Below are positions 1 through 5,118 of a DNA stretch of 6,848 nucleotides, piece after piece (within the stretch, counting starts at the first letter, position 1; each line of letters begins with the position of its first letter). This stretch comes from an uncultured Selenomonadaceae bacterium (GTDB taxonomy: Bacteria; Bacillota; Negativicutes; Selenomonadales; Selenomonadaceae). The stretch is taken from NCBI GenBank assembly GCA_958415865.1, contig CATYZV010000100.1:1-6848 (forward strand). Reading direction: 5' to 3'. The notes beneath the pieces were generated by a model, which was not told where the DNA came from, did no database searches, and saw nothing but the letters and a program-made list of their open reading frames with translations. A program made the position numbers and the translations under genes.

Positions 1-5
1 CCCAT
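1..5 (-). CDS. Start of a further gene, cut off by the window edge
   Basis: Only the start codon and two more bases are inside the window. On the minus strand a GAAAGGAGAT ribosome binding site (about 14-23) lies roughly 9 bases before an ATG at 5-3, and it sits just after the stop codon of the zinc-ribbon gene (31). The spacing and orientation suggest the second gene of a small operon with that gene. Nothing can be said about the product. Confidence 0.45.
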
Positions 6-30
6 ATAAATAATCTCCTTTCAATTTCAA

Positions 31-180
31 TCAGTTTAATCTTCTATTCACCCGCCAGCTATGCGGTTTATCGCCCTGCTTTCTAGGACATTTGCCCGGC
101 AGCGGCCTGCCCATAGAGGTATTGCGTATCTCTTTCTTGCCGCAGTAGCTGCACATGTATTCAATTCTTTTATCAGCCAT
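31..180 (-). CDS. Small zinc-ribbon-like protein, 49 aa, function unknown
   Basis: The frame begins with ATG at 180-178 and ends with TGA at 33-31, giving 49 residues starting MADKRIEYMCSYCGKKEIR. An excellent ribosome binding site, AAGGAGG (190-196), lies 9 bases before the start and fixes it. The protein has Cys10-x2-Cys13 and, after a Gly/Pro-containing turn (GRPLPGKCP, 24-32), Cys31 and His40, which could together form one C-C-C-H zinc site. It is basic (Lys/Arg rich) with a C-terminal HSWRVNRRL stretch, which would suit nucleic-acid or protein binding. Small zinc-ribbon proteins of this general look occur in Firmicutes chromosomes and prophages, but I do not know a characterised function. 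It follows a promoter and a leader with an intrinsic terminator (230-400), so its expression may be controlled by attenuation. It is probably co-transcribed with the gene starting at position 5. Confidence 0.8.
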   Translation of the reverse strand: MADKRIEYMCSYCGKKEIRNTSMGRPLPGKCPRKQGDKPHSWRVNRRLN

Positions 181-229
181 AATATTAAGCCTCCTTTAGT
201 ATCCTTAGCCATTTACGATTTTAGGCAAT

Positions 230-259
230 AAAAAAACCTCCCGCAATCGTTACGGGAGG
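230..259 (-). terminator. Intrinsic terminator within the leader of the zinc-ribbon gene
   Basis: On the minus strand CCTCCCG (259-253), a 9-base loop and CGGGAGG (243-237) form a perfect 7-bp G+C-rich stem followed directly by seven U residues (236-230). This is a textbook rho-independent terminator. It lies 50 bases upstream of the zinc-ribbon start codon and downstream of the promoter at 372-400. It therefore either ends a small RNA or attenuates the gene behind it. Confidence 0.85.
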
Positions 260-365
260 AGTTCATCGGAAAGATAAAGCGCGTCAGCGCGTTACCCCCC
301 CGAAATGGATTTATGTTTTTCAACAGTAGACAGCACTAGCTATATCTTACATACAGCCTGCTGTT
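230..365 (-). promoter_or_regulatory. Structured leader or small RNA, candidate attenuator
   Basis: This is the body of the gene-free stretch 181-432. From a predicted start near 365, the minus-strand RNA can fold into an imperfect hairpin (365-322; outer arms AACAG and CTGTT, then AGGC with GUCU after a mismatch). An A-rich linker follows, then a G7 tract (301-295), a small GCGC-UGAC-GCGC hairpin (290-279) and the terminator (259-230). CGGGGGGG (302-295) can pair over 8 positions, two of them G-U, with UCCUCCCG (260-253). That would sequester the whole 5' arm of the terminator and act as an antiterminator enclosing the GCGC hairpin. I do not recognise a known riboswitch family: there is no B12 box, T-box ACCGCG motif or GEMM core. 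A free-standing small RNA of about 135 nt is the main alternative. Confidence 0.5.
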
Positions 366-371
366 AACTAC

Positions 372-400
372 ATTTTATTAGAACACAACAGAAAAATCAA
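372..400 (-). promoter_or_regulatory. Sigma-70/SigA-type promoter for leader and zinc-ribbon gene
   Basis: On the minus strand the -35 box is TTGATT (400-395) and the -10 box is TAAAAT (377-372), with an ideal 17-base spacer. Transcription would start near 365. It lies just downstream of the gene fragment at 433-507, so the left-hand genes have their own promoter, independent of the toxin-antitoxin unit. Confidence 0.65.
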
Positions 401-432
401 TACCTGAAAGACTTGTTTTTGCTTTTTATCGC

Positions 433-507
433 TCACTCTATATAGCCATATATGTACGCATTGAGGATATTTTGCGGCTCATCGTAGAAAAAGCTGCTGT
501 TGTAGTC
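433..507 (-). pseudogene. 3'-end fragment of a paralogue of the 153-aa gene at 1108-1569
   Basis: Starting five bases after the toxin stop codon, 24 in-frame codons plus a TGA (435-433) encode the same C-terminus as the unknown protein at 1108-1569. Only two residues differ (a Tyr is Phe and a Val is Glu); the other two base changes are silent. No start codon or 5' part of the gene is present, so this is a remnant and not a gene. It keeps the frame and the stop position, which suggests recent duplication, or displacement of the body of a paralogue by the toxin-antitoxin module. Confidence 0.8.
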
Positions 508-508
508 C
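438..508 (-). repeat. Direct repeat copy A, 71 bp, flanking the toxin-antitoxin module
   Basis: This segment matches 1113-1183 at 67 of 71 positions without gaps, in the same orientation. Differences are at 448/1123, 479/1154, 488/1163 and 502/1177. Weaker similarity, needing a 2-base gap, continues a few bases into the end of the toxin gene (around GATAAATGAT). Together with copy B it brackets the promoter, antitoxin and toxin. Confidence 0.9.
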
Positions 509-512
509 CATA

Positions 513-776
513 TCATTTATCTCTATAATGGGAGCCGCACTGTACTATCTTTATCATGTCATCCTCTATTCTATATACAATACGGTTGCAGTCATCAATA
601 CGCCTGCTCCAATACTTGGATAAATCACCTATTAACGGTTCCGGCTTTCCAATGCCTGTATAGCCATTGCGGTCAATATCTTTGAGGAGCTTTAGTATTC
701 GCTTCCATGTTTTTTTATCATGATGCAGCCAATATTCAAAATCTTCCCAGGCTGCATCAGACCATGCTTTAATCAC
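513..776 (-). CDS. yoeB: Txe/YoeB family toxin (ribosome-dependent mRNA endonuclease)
   Basis: This 87-residue protein is the length of E. coli YoeB (84) and aligns with it almost without gaps. It has the KPEPL segment with Glu46, WSRRI with Arg59, R65-IVY-68 and a C-terminal His83-Tyr84. These positions match the catalytic Glu46, Arg65 and His83 of E. coli YoeB, so the toxin looks intact. In this family the free toxin enters the ribosomal A site and cuts mRNA, stopping translation until the antitoxin binds it. The start is a GTG (776-774) with a GAGG site (789-786) 9 bases upstream. The start overlaps the antitoxin stop by 8 bases (GTGATTAA), giving translational coupling with antitoxin first. 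The last three residues (RDK) after His-Tyr fall where homology to the neighbouring 153-aa gene resumes, so the extreme C-terminus may derive from the junction. Confidence 0.93.
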   Translation of the reverse strand: MIKAWSDAAWEDFEYWLHHDKKTWKRILKLLKDIDRNGYTGIGKPEPLIGDLSKYWSRRIDDCNRIVYRIEDDMIKIVQCGSHYRDK

Positions 777-1032
777 CTAAATCTACCTCATGAATAGTAC
801 CACCTGTTTTTTCCATCTGCGCAACGGACTTTCTCAGTCTTTTCATATTTGCATCACTGTAAAAAGGATCTTTTTCTGCTCGGATTTCAAACGGTATTCT
901 ACGTTCTCGTACGGCAGTCTTGGCAAATACACAAAACGCTGTCGTCATATTCATGCCGATATCGGCGCAAAATGCTTCAAACTGTTTTTTCAAATCAGCA
1001 TCCATGCGGATACTTACACTCGTCTGCGGCAT
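769..1032 (-). CDS. RelB/DinJ family antitoxin, partner of the YoeB toxin
   Basis: This 87-residue protein neutralises the toxin encoded directly behind it and probably represses the operon. The N-terminal half is RelB/DinJ-like. It has a ribbon strand (TSVSIRMD, 4-11), two helices containing DLKKQFEAF (13-21) and MNMTTAFCVFAKTAVRE (27-43), and the family's IPFEI end (46-50). This is the ribbon-helix-helix dimer that binds DNA. The tail (59-87; SDANMKRLRKSVAQMEKTGG, then TIHEV) resembles the toxin-binding tail of YefM more than that of DinJ, which fits a YoeB partner. The ATG at 1032-1030 has an AAGGAG site (1043-1048) about 10 bases upstream. A well-formed promoter and an inverted repeat lie at 1066-1099. 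The gene order, antitoxin then toxin, is the usual one. Confidence 0.92.
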   Translation of the reverse strand: MPQTSVSIRMDADLKKQFEAFCADIGMNMTTAFCVFAKTAVRERRIPFEIRAEKDPFYSDANMKRLRKSVAQMEKTGGTIHEVDLGD

Positions 1033-1065
1033 AATAATCCTGCTCCTTTCTTCTATTTCAGCTTC

Positions 1066-1094
1066 ATTGTAGCAAAAATAATATGCGTTGTAAA
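1066..1094 (-). promoter_or_regulatory. Promoter of the toxin-antitoxin operon
   Basis: On the minus strand the -35 box TTTACA (1094-1089) and the -10 box TACAAT (1071-1066) are separated by exactly 17 bases. The predicted start near 1059 leaves a short 5' leader carrying the antitoxin ribosome binding site. The promoter begins 13 bases past the stop codon of the 153-aa gene, so the module brings its own transcription. Confidence 0.7.
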
Positions 1095-1099
1095 TACAA
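1088..1099. promoter_or_regulatory. Inverted repeat over the -35 box, candidate antitoxin operator
   Basis: TTGTA-AA-TACAA is a perfect 5-bp inverted repeat with a 2-base centre that covers the -35 box of the toxin-antitoxin promoter. A further TTGTA half-site overlaps the -10 box (1067-1071). Ribbon-helix-helix antitoxins usually bind short palindromes at their own promoter, so this is a reasonable autoregulatory site. The binding itself is inferred. Confidence 0.45.
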
Positions 1100-1107
1100 T
1101 AGCTATT

Positions 1108-1569
1108 TTATTCTATATAGCCGTATATGTACGCATTGAGGATATTTTGCGGCACATCGTAGTAAAAGCTGCTGTTATAGTCCTGAATCTTATCGCTGAC
1201 ATAAGAGTTATATGCCTTAAACAAGGCATCTATCACATCTATATGCTCATGCTTGGCAATGCCCAGTATCAGCCGCTTGTATATCTTGCCCATATCCCAA
1301 TGAGTCGGGCGGATGTAACGGCATTCTGATACATTGTCGAAATTGCCCATGATGATGCCTGCTTCTTCGATGAAGTCATCACTCACGCGATCGATATTAT
1401 CGCTGTGATACACATCAGCTAAATCATATATATGGGCAATTCGTTCTTTGCCCAGTGCATTGACTACGACATCGCGCTTGTTCTTCGTCCTGCGGGCGAT
1501 GTATTCTATCAGGCTGCAAGTGAAAAACAGATCGTTTGCTTTCTTATCCTCTCTGCCCAGTCCTATCAT
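1108..1569 (-). CDS. Hypothetical protein, 153 aa, function unknown
   Basis: The gene starts with ATG at 1569-1567, 9 bases after a perfect AGGAGGT site (1579-1585), and ends with TAA at 1110-1108. The product is predicted to be soluble and mostly helical, with no signal peptide or membrane segment. It has an N-terminal helical part (FFTCSLIEYIARRTKNKRDV, 15-34), a YDLADVYHSDNIDRVSDDFI segment (48-67) and a tyrosine-rich C-terminus (FYYDVPQNILNAYIYGYIE). The pattern of 15-67 loosely recalls DUF3791-type small proteins that sit beside toxin-like genes, but that comparison is from memory and weak. The gene is separated from the upstream exporter operon by a terminator and seems to have its own -10 box (1604-1609). 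Its 3' end is duplicated downstream of the toxin gene. No function can be assigned. Confidence 0.85.
   Translation of the reverse strand: MIGLGREDKKANDLFFTCSLIEYIARRTKNKRDVVVNALGKERIAHIYDLADVYHSDNIDRVSDDFIEEAGIIMGNFDNVSECRYIRPTHWDMGKIYKRLILGIAKHEHIDVIDALFKAYNSYVSDKIQDYNSSFYYDVPQNILNAYIYGYIE
1113..1183 (-). repeat. Direct repeat copy B, 71 bp, 3' end of the 153-aa gene
   Basis: This is the intact copy of the repeat, forming the last codons of the gene at 1108-1569. It matches copy A (438-508) at 67 of 71 positions in the same orientation, 675 bases apart. The pair encloses the whole toxin-antitoxin unit with its promoter. I see no inverted terminal repeats or integrase gene with it. Confidence 0.9.
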
Positions 1570-1603
1570 TATCTTTTTACCTCCTGTCTATCTATTCATT
1601 TCT

Positions 1604-1609
1604 ATTATA
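1604..1609 (-). promoter_or_regulatory. Probable -10 box for the 153-aa gene
   Basis: A consensus TATAAT lies on the minus strand at 1609-1604, 34 bases before the start codon. No good -35 box is found 16-18 bases upstream; the region there is the terminator hairpin (ATGATT is the best match). A consensus TTGACA at 1653-1648 is too far away (38 bases). The promoter is therefore plausible but only half-supported. Confidence 0.4.
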
Positions 1610-1610
1610 C

Positions 1611-1646
1611 AAGAAAAGCCATAGCAAATCATCTGCTATAGCTTTT
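1611..1646 (-). terminator. Hairpin terminator after the ABC exporter operon
   Basis: AAAAGCTATAGCA (1646-1634) and TGCTATGGCTTTT (1626-1614) form a 13-bp stem with one G-U pair and a 7-base loop. It begins 3 bases after the permease stop codon. The downstream U-run (TTTTCTT) is partly inside the stem. Since the stem has A-runs and U-runs on its two sides, it could work in both directions. It probably ends the cbiL-transporter-exporter transcript. Confidence 0.75.
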
Positions 1647-1649
1647 ATG

Positions 1650-2399
1650 TCAATTCCTTAATTTTTTTAGAATCAAATTACATACGCCGAATAAAACTAC
1701 CATATAGCCTATCAGCACGATAATAGAAATCATAGACGGCACATCGCCGTGGGTTATGCTTCTTAGCAGTGTACTCGTATGGGTCAGGGGCAATAGCTCT
1801 ATGAAGTAATGCAATAATCCGGGCAGTTTATCAGTGTTGAAGAACGTACCGCAGAGAAAAGACATGGGGAGCAGTATATATGTGTTGAAACGTGCCATGT
1901 CCTCGAAGGTCTGCACGCTCATTGCGGCGTAAAAGCCGACTTCGGCGAAGATGACGCAGTTCATGATCAAGACGAGCACGAACAGCGGAGTGATGGCGAA
2001 GTTTGCTCCGAACAGATACGCTAAAATGATGATTAGCACGGAGGAAATCATGCCGCGCAGGACGGCGGCGAGTATCTTGCCGGTTACGAAGCTGATGGGT
2101 TTTATGGGTGATACGAGGTATTCTTCAAGGGATTTGTGGTAGACTTTTTCGGTGTGCACCTGCGTCAGGCTGTTGAAGGCAATGTTCATGGAATTCAGTG
2201 CCAGTATACCGGGCACTAAAAAGTCGAGGTAAGATCCTCCAGTGCCGATGTTGATGCTGCGACCCAAGCCCCAGCCGAATGCTACCATGTAGAGAATAGG
2301 GGCGACCATACGGCTTAAAATAAATTTTATCAGGCGGTGTTTTAAGACTATCCAGTCGCGCCAGAATACGGTCCAAATATCATATAGTATTTTGGGCAT
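1650..2399 (-). CDS. ABC-2 type exporter, membrane subunit (DrrB/NodJ-like)
   Basis: This 249-residue integral membrane protein has about six hydrophobic segments (near 26-46, 58-78, 108-131, 138-160, 172-190 and 222-244), the size and layout of ABC-2 exporter permeases. Family features include a cytoplasmic loop after the second segment (TEKVYHKSLEEYLVSPIKP, 83-101), which would contact the ATPase, and the conserved late region with PMSFLCGTFFNTDKLP (178-193) and LLPLTHTSTLLR (202-213). The ATG directly abuts the TGA of the ATPase gene (TGAATG), so translation is coupled and the two proteins form one exporter. Members carry drugs, lipids or oligosaccharides outward; the substrate cannot be read from the sequence. 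It is the last gene of the operon and is followed by a hairpin terminator. Confidence 0.9.
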   Translation of the reverse strand: MPKILYDIWTVFWRDWIVLKHRLIKFILSRMVAPILYMVAFGWGLGRSINIGTGGSYLDFLVPGILALNSMNIAFNSLTQVHTEKVYHKSLEEYLVSPIKPISFVTGKILAAVLRGMISSVLIIILAYLFGANFAITPLFVLVLIMNCVIFAEVGFYAAMSVQTFEDMARFNTYILLPMSFLCGTFFNTDKLPGLLHYFIELLPLTHTSTLLRSITHGDVPSMISIIVLIGYMVVLFGVCNLILKKLRN

Positions 2400-3263
2400 T
2401 CAATTCACCGTCCTTCCTGTCAGCTCTACGAATACGTCCTCCAGATTGGAGCGGCGCAGTGTGGTGCTCGCCTCTAGTGTGCCGGCAAAAGCTGCCCCTT
2501 CGGGACGCGAAGCAAAGAAGCGGTACTGCCTGCCTTCTTGGCCGTCCCATTCGACGACGTATTCACCGAGTTCTTTGCAAAGAGCTATGGGCGAATCGAG
2601 CTTAATGAGCTTCCCTTTGTTTAAAATCGCTACTCTGCCGCAGAGATTTTCTGCTTCTTCGATATAATGTGTCGTAAGTAGTACTGTTACGCCCGTCTTG
2701 GGCAGGCGGCGGATTAGATCCCAGATGCGGCGGCGCACCTGCGGATCGAGAGCTACTGTCGGTTCATCGAGGAATAATATCTTAGGTCGGTGCATCAGCG
2801 CGCGCACGATTAAAAGACGGCGTTTCATGCCGCCGGACAGGCGTTTTACATTGTCGTTGATTCTGTCCTGCAATCCCACGTATTCCAGCAGTTCTTCTAT
2901 ACGTTCGCGGCGCTCGCGCTTGGGCATATGGTGCAGCCTGCCGTGCAGTTCCATATTCTCCCAGACGGTCAAATCCTGGTCAAAGTTGATATGCTGAGGC
3001 ACTACGCCGATAATGCTCTTAAATTCCAGCTCATCGCTGTAGATATCCTTGCCGCAATAAGTTATGCTGCCGCTCGTCGGGCGGCTCAGCATCGTCAGCA
3101 TTCGGATGGTCGTTGTCTTGCCCGCGCCGTTAGGACCCAGCAGCCCAAACACCTCACCGTCTTCAATCGACAGCGACAAATCATCCACTGCCGTCTTCAA
3201 TATATTTTTACCCGCCTTGCTCTTGGACGGGAATTGCTTTACAAGTGATTGCAAAGAAAGCAT
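2400..3263 (-). CDS. ABC exporter ATP-binding subunit (DrrA/NodI-like)
   Basis: This 287-residue cytoplasmic ATPase powers the exporter whose membrane subunit follows directly. It has Walker A GPNGAGKTT (43-51), Q-loop Gln90, signature LSGGM (142-146), Walker B ILFLDEP (162-168) with catalytic Glu167, D-loop ALD (171-173) and the H-loop His199. All key residues are present. LSGGMKRRL and the C-terminal extension ending LEDVFVELTGRTV are typical of the DrrA/NodI/NatA branch of drug, lipid or sugar exporters. The start is an ATG after a GAAAGGAAG site (3271-3279). It lies 31 bases after the stop of the importer ATPase with no terminator between, so it is probably read from the same transcript. 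Its relation to cobalamin or iron uptake is unclear. Confidence 0.93.
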   Translation of the reverse strand: MLSLQSLVKQFPSKSKAGKNILKTAVDDLSLSIEDGEVFGLLGPNGAGKTTTIRMLTMLSRPTSGSITYCGKDIYSDELEFKSIIGVVPQHINFDQDLTVWENMELHGRLHHMPKRERRERIEELLEYVGLQDRINDNVKRLSGGMKRRLLIVRALMHRPKILFLDEPTVALDPQVRRRIWDLIRRLPKTGVTVLLTTHYIEEAENLCGRVAILNKGKLIKLDSPIALCKELGEYVVEWDGQEGRQYRFFASRPEGAAFAGTLEASTTLRRSNLEDVFVELTGRTVN

Positions 3264-3294
3264 TTTATCGCTTCCTTTCTAAAAGAACTCTATT

Positions 3295-4080
3295 TTATTT
3301 TGTCAGCGATCTAGGGAATATAATCTTATCATTTGGATCATTGCAATTTTGATACATATCCGCTTTAACCCCGAATACTTCAGCTAAATTCTTTTCATCG
3401 AGAATATCCCGTGGTGCGCCGTGGGCAAATACGTGATGGTCTTTGATGATAATGACATTGTCAGCGTACATTCTAGCGTGGTTTATATCATGCAAGACCA
3501 TGACTATGGTCATCTTTTCTTTGATATTCAAATCTGTTATTATCTGCATTACTTCCAGCTGATGGGCGATATCGAGATACGTCGTCGGCTCGTCGAGCAG
3601 CAGTATGCGCGGCTGCTGTGCAAGTGCCATAGCTATCCAGGTGCGCTGGCGTTCACCGCCGGAAAGAGTGGAGACAAGACGATTTGCTAGATGGGATATC
3701 TTCGTCTTTGCCATGGCTTCTGCGATGACTGCCTGATCTTTTTTTCCGTCATTTTTGCCGAACATGGAGCGGTAAGGAAACCTGCCGTAAGCGACGAGGT
3801 CTTTTACCGTGAGATCACTCGGTGCGGCTGCCCCCTGCGGCAGTATGGCAAGTTTTTGGGCAATCTTGCGCCGCGACAGCTTTTTGATATCCTGCCCGTC
3901 CAATGTTATTCTGCCTTGATAATTGTGATTCAAACCGGATATAGCTTTTAACAGCGTTGATTTGCCGCAGCCGTTAGGGCCGATAATAGCCGTGCGCTTT
4001 CCTTCGGCAATCTCGATATTGATATCGCTGAGTATCGTCTTGCCATGAATATTTATAGCCAAGTTTTCTGTTTTCAGCAC
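3295..4080 (-). CDS. FecE/BtuD-type importer ATP-binding subunit
   Basis: This 261-residue ATPase belongs to the iron-siderophore/haem/vitamin B12 importer family. It has Walker A GPNGCGKST (34-42), Q-loop LPQ (80-82), signature LSGGERQR (139-146), Walker B ILLLDEP (159-165) with Glu164, TTYLD (166-170) and H-loop His197 in VLHD. LSGGERQR together with DEPTTYLDIAHQLEV is characteristic of the FecE/FepC/BtuD branch. The start is taken as GTG (4080-4078), which is 10 bases after a GGGAG site (4091-4095) and 4 bases after the permease stop. No better ATG exists before Walker A. It pairs with the permease and lipoprotein immediately upstream in the transcript. The substrate class is discussed under the lipoprotein. 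Confidence 0.94.
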   Translation of the reverse strand: MLKTENLAINIHGKTILSDINIEIAEGKRTAIIGPNGCGKSTLLKAISGLNHNYQGRITLDGQDIKKLSRRKIAQKLAILPQGAAAPSDLTVKDLVAYGRFPYRSMFGKNDGKKDQAVIAEAMAKTKISHLANRLVSTLSGGERQRTWIAMALAQQPRILLLDEPTTYLDIAHQLEVMQIITDLNIKEKMTIVMVLHDINHARMYADNVIIIKDHHVFAHGAPRDILDEKNLAEVFGVKADMYQNCNDPNDKIIFPRSLTK

Positions 4081-4084
4081 GATA

Positions 4085-5104
4085 TCACAGCTCCCTTCTC
4101 AGCAGGAATAAAAAGAACGGTGCGCCGAGCACTGCCATAAAGATGCCGACAGGCAGTTCCATCGGAGCAAACGCCACGCGTGCAAATGTATCGCTGAAGG
4201 TAACGACAGCAATGCCCAAAAGTGCCGATGACGGAATCAAAAAGCGGTAATCCGTACCGACCAAAAGACGCGCCGTATGCGGCACGATGAGGCCGACAAA
4301 GCCCAAAAGCCCTGCCACTGATACGGCACTGGCTGCCAGCAATGCACCGATAGCCGTCAAGGCAATGCGCGTCAGTTCTACATTTACACCGAGGCCTTTA
4401 GCTATATCATCACCCAGCTGCAAGATATTCAAATGGCGCGAACCGATCATGGCTAAGATAAAGCCGATGACAGCATAGGGCAGTATTATTTCCACATGCG
4501 GCCAAGACCGCGCCGCCAGCCCGCCGACCATCCACATCAAGGCACCGTGCACTTTATCGCTGTAGAGAATGAGTATTGCCGATATACCCGCGCCGAGAAA
4601 TGCCGATACTGCTACCCCGGCGAGGATGATGCGCAGCGGGCGGATGCCGTTTTTCCACGCCAGCATATAGATGCAGACAGCGGCGAGCATTGCGCCGACA
4701 AAGGCAAGCGGTGTTATGAGGTATTCCATAGCAGGGAATAGCACAATGACGAGTATGCCGGCAAGCCCTGCCCCGGAAGATATCCCGATTATGTGCGGGT
4801 CTGCGAGCGGATTTTTCATAACGGCCTGCAGTATCGCCCCTGCCATTGCCAGATTCATGCCGACAAGTGCAGCCACGATCGTTCTAGGCAGGCGGATATT
4901 CATCAGTATCTGCTGATGTGCTCCCGCCGTTCCTCCCATTAGAATATTTTGCAGTTCATCAAACGGAATAGCGACGGCACCGGCCATGACACTGCATATA
5001 AAGCCCGAAAATGCCAAAACGGCGAATACTACTATCATCAGTATTCGCCATTTTTCGATCGCTATGCCAAATTTTCTATTGTCAGATTGATTTTGCATAG
5101 TCAT
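4085..5104 (-). CDS. FecCD/BtuC-type importer permease
   Basis: This 339-residue inner-membrane protein is of the usual length for the family. It has many hydrophobic segments consistent with the ten-helix BtuC fold, after a short cytoplasmic N-terminus. The family motifs are in order: RLPR (71-74), GAILQ (89-93), NPLADPHIIGISSGAG (98-113), GLLGFVGLIVPHTARLLVG (265-283), which includes the loop that meets the ATPase, and ELPVG...GAPFF (316-331). It forms a homodimer channel that passes the substrate from the lipoprotein to the cytoplasm. The ATG at 5104 follows a weak GGTGA site; a second ATG two codons later is an alternative start. The gap to the lipoprotein gene is 14 bases and to the ATPase gene 4 bases. 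Confidence 0.94.
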   Translation of the reverse strand: MTMQNQSDNRKFGIAIEKWRILMIVVFAVLAFSGFICSVMAGAVAIPFDELQNILMGGTAGAHQQILMNIRLPRTIVAALVGMNLAMAGAILQAVMKNPLADPHIIGISSGAGLAGILVIVLFPAMEYLITPLAFVGAMLAAVCIYMLAWKNGIRPLRIILAGVAVSAFLGAGISAILILYSDKVHGALMWMVGGLAARSWPHVEIILPYAVIGFILAMIGSRHLNILQLGDDIAKGLGVNVELTRIALTAIGALLAASAVSVAGLLGFVGLIVPHTARLLVGTDYRFLIPSSALLGIAVVTFSDTFARVAFAPMELPVGIFMAVLGAPFFLFLLRREL

Positions 5105-5118
5105 ATTGTATTCACCGA

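Noticed and set aside
210..263. 17-codon frame through the terminator (ATG at 263-261)
   Set aside because: There is no ribosome binding site, and the frame runs across the terminator hairpin and its U-run.
230..365. T-box or cobalamin riboswitch
   Set aside because: The leader has a GGGUAACGCG stretch, but the conserved T-box core (UGGNACCGCG) is not present and the leader is short for a T-box. No B12-box sequence is present either, and the downstream gene is not related to B12.
433..1183. Insertion sequence or integron cassette
   Set aside because: There is no transposase or integrase, no terminal inverted repeats and no attC-like hairpin. The direct repeats are 71 bp and imperfect, too long for a target-site duplication.
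790..1329. Long plus-strand frame of 179 codons opposite the antitoxin and the 153-aa gene
   Set aside because: It has no ribosome binding site, runs antisense over two well-supported genes and the promoter between them, and its translation resembles no protein family.
1604..1653. TTGACA (1653-1648) with TATAAT (1609-1604) as one promoter
   Set aside because: The spacing is 38 bases, far outside the usable 15-19, and the TTGACA overlaps the permease stop codon.
2125..2376. 83-codon minus-strand frame inside the exporter membrane subunit
   Set aside because: It lies in another frame of a clear ABC-2 permease gene and has no ribosome binding site of its own.
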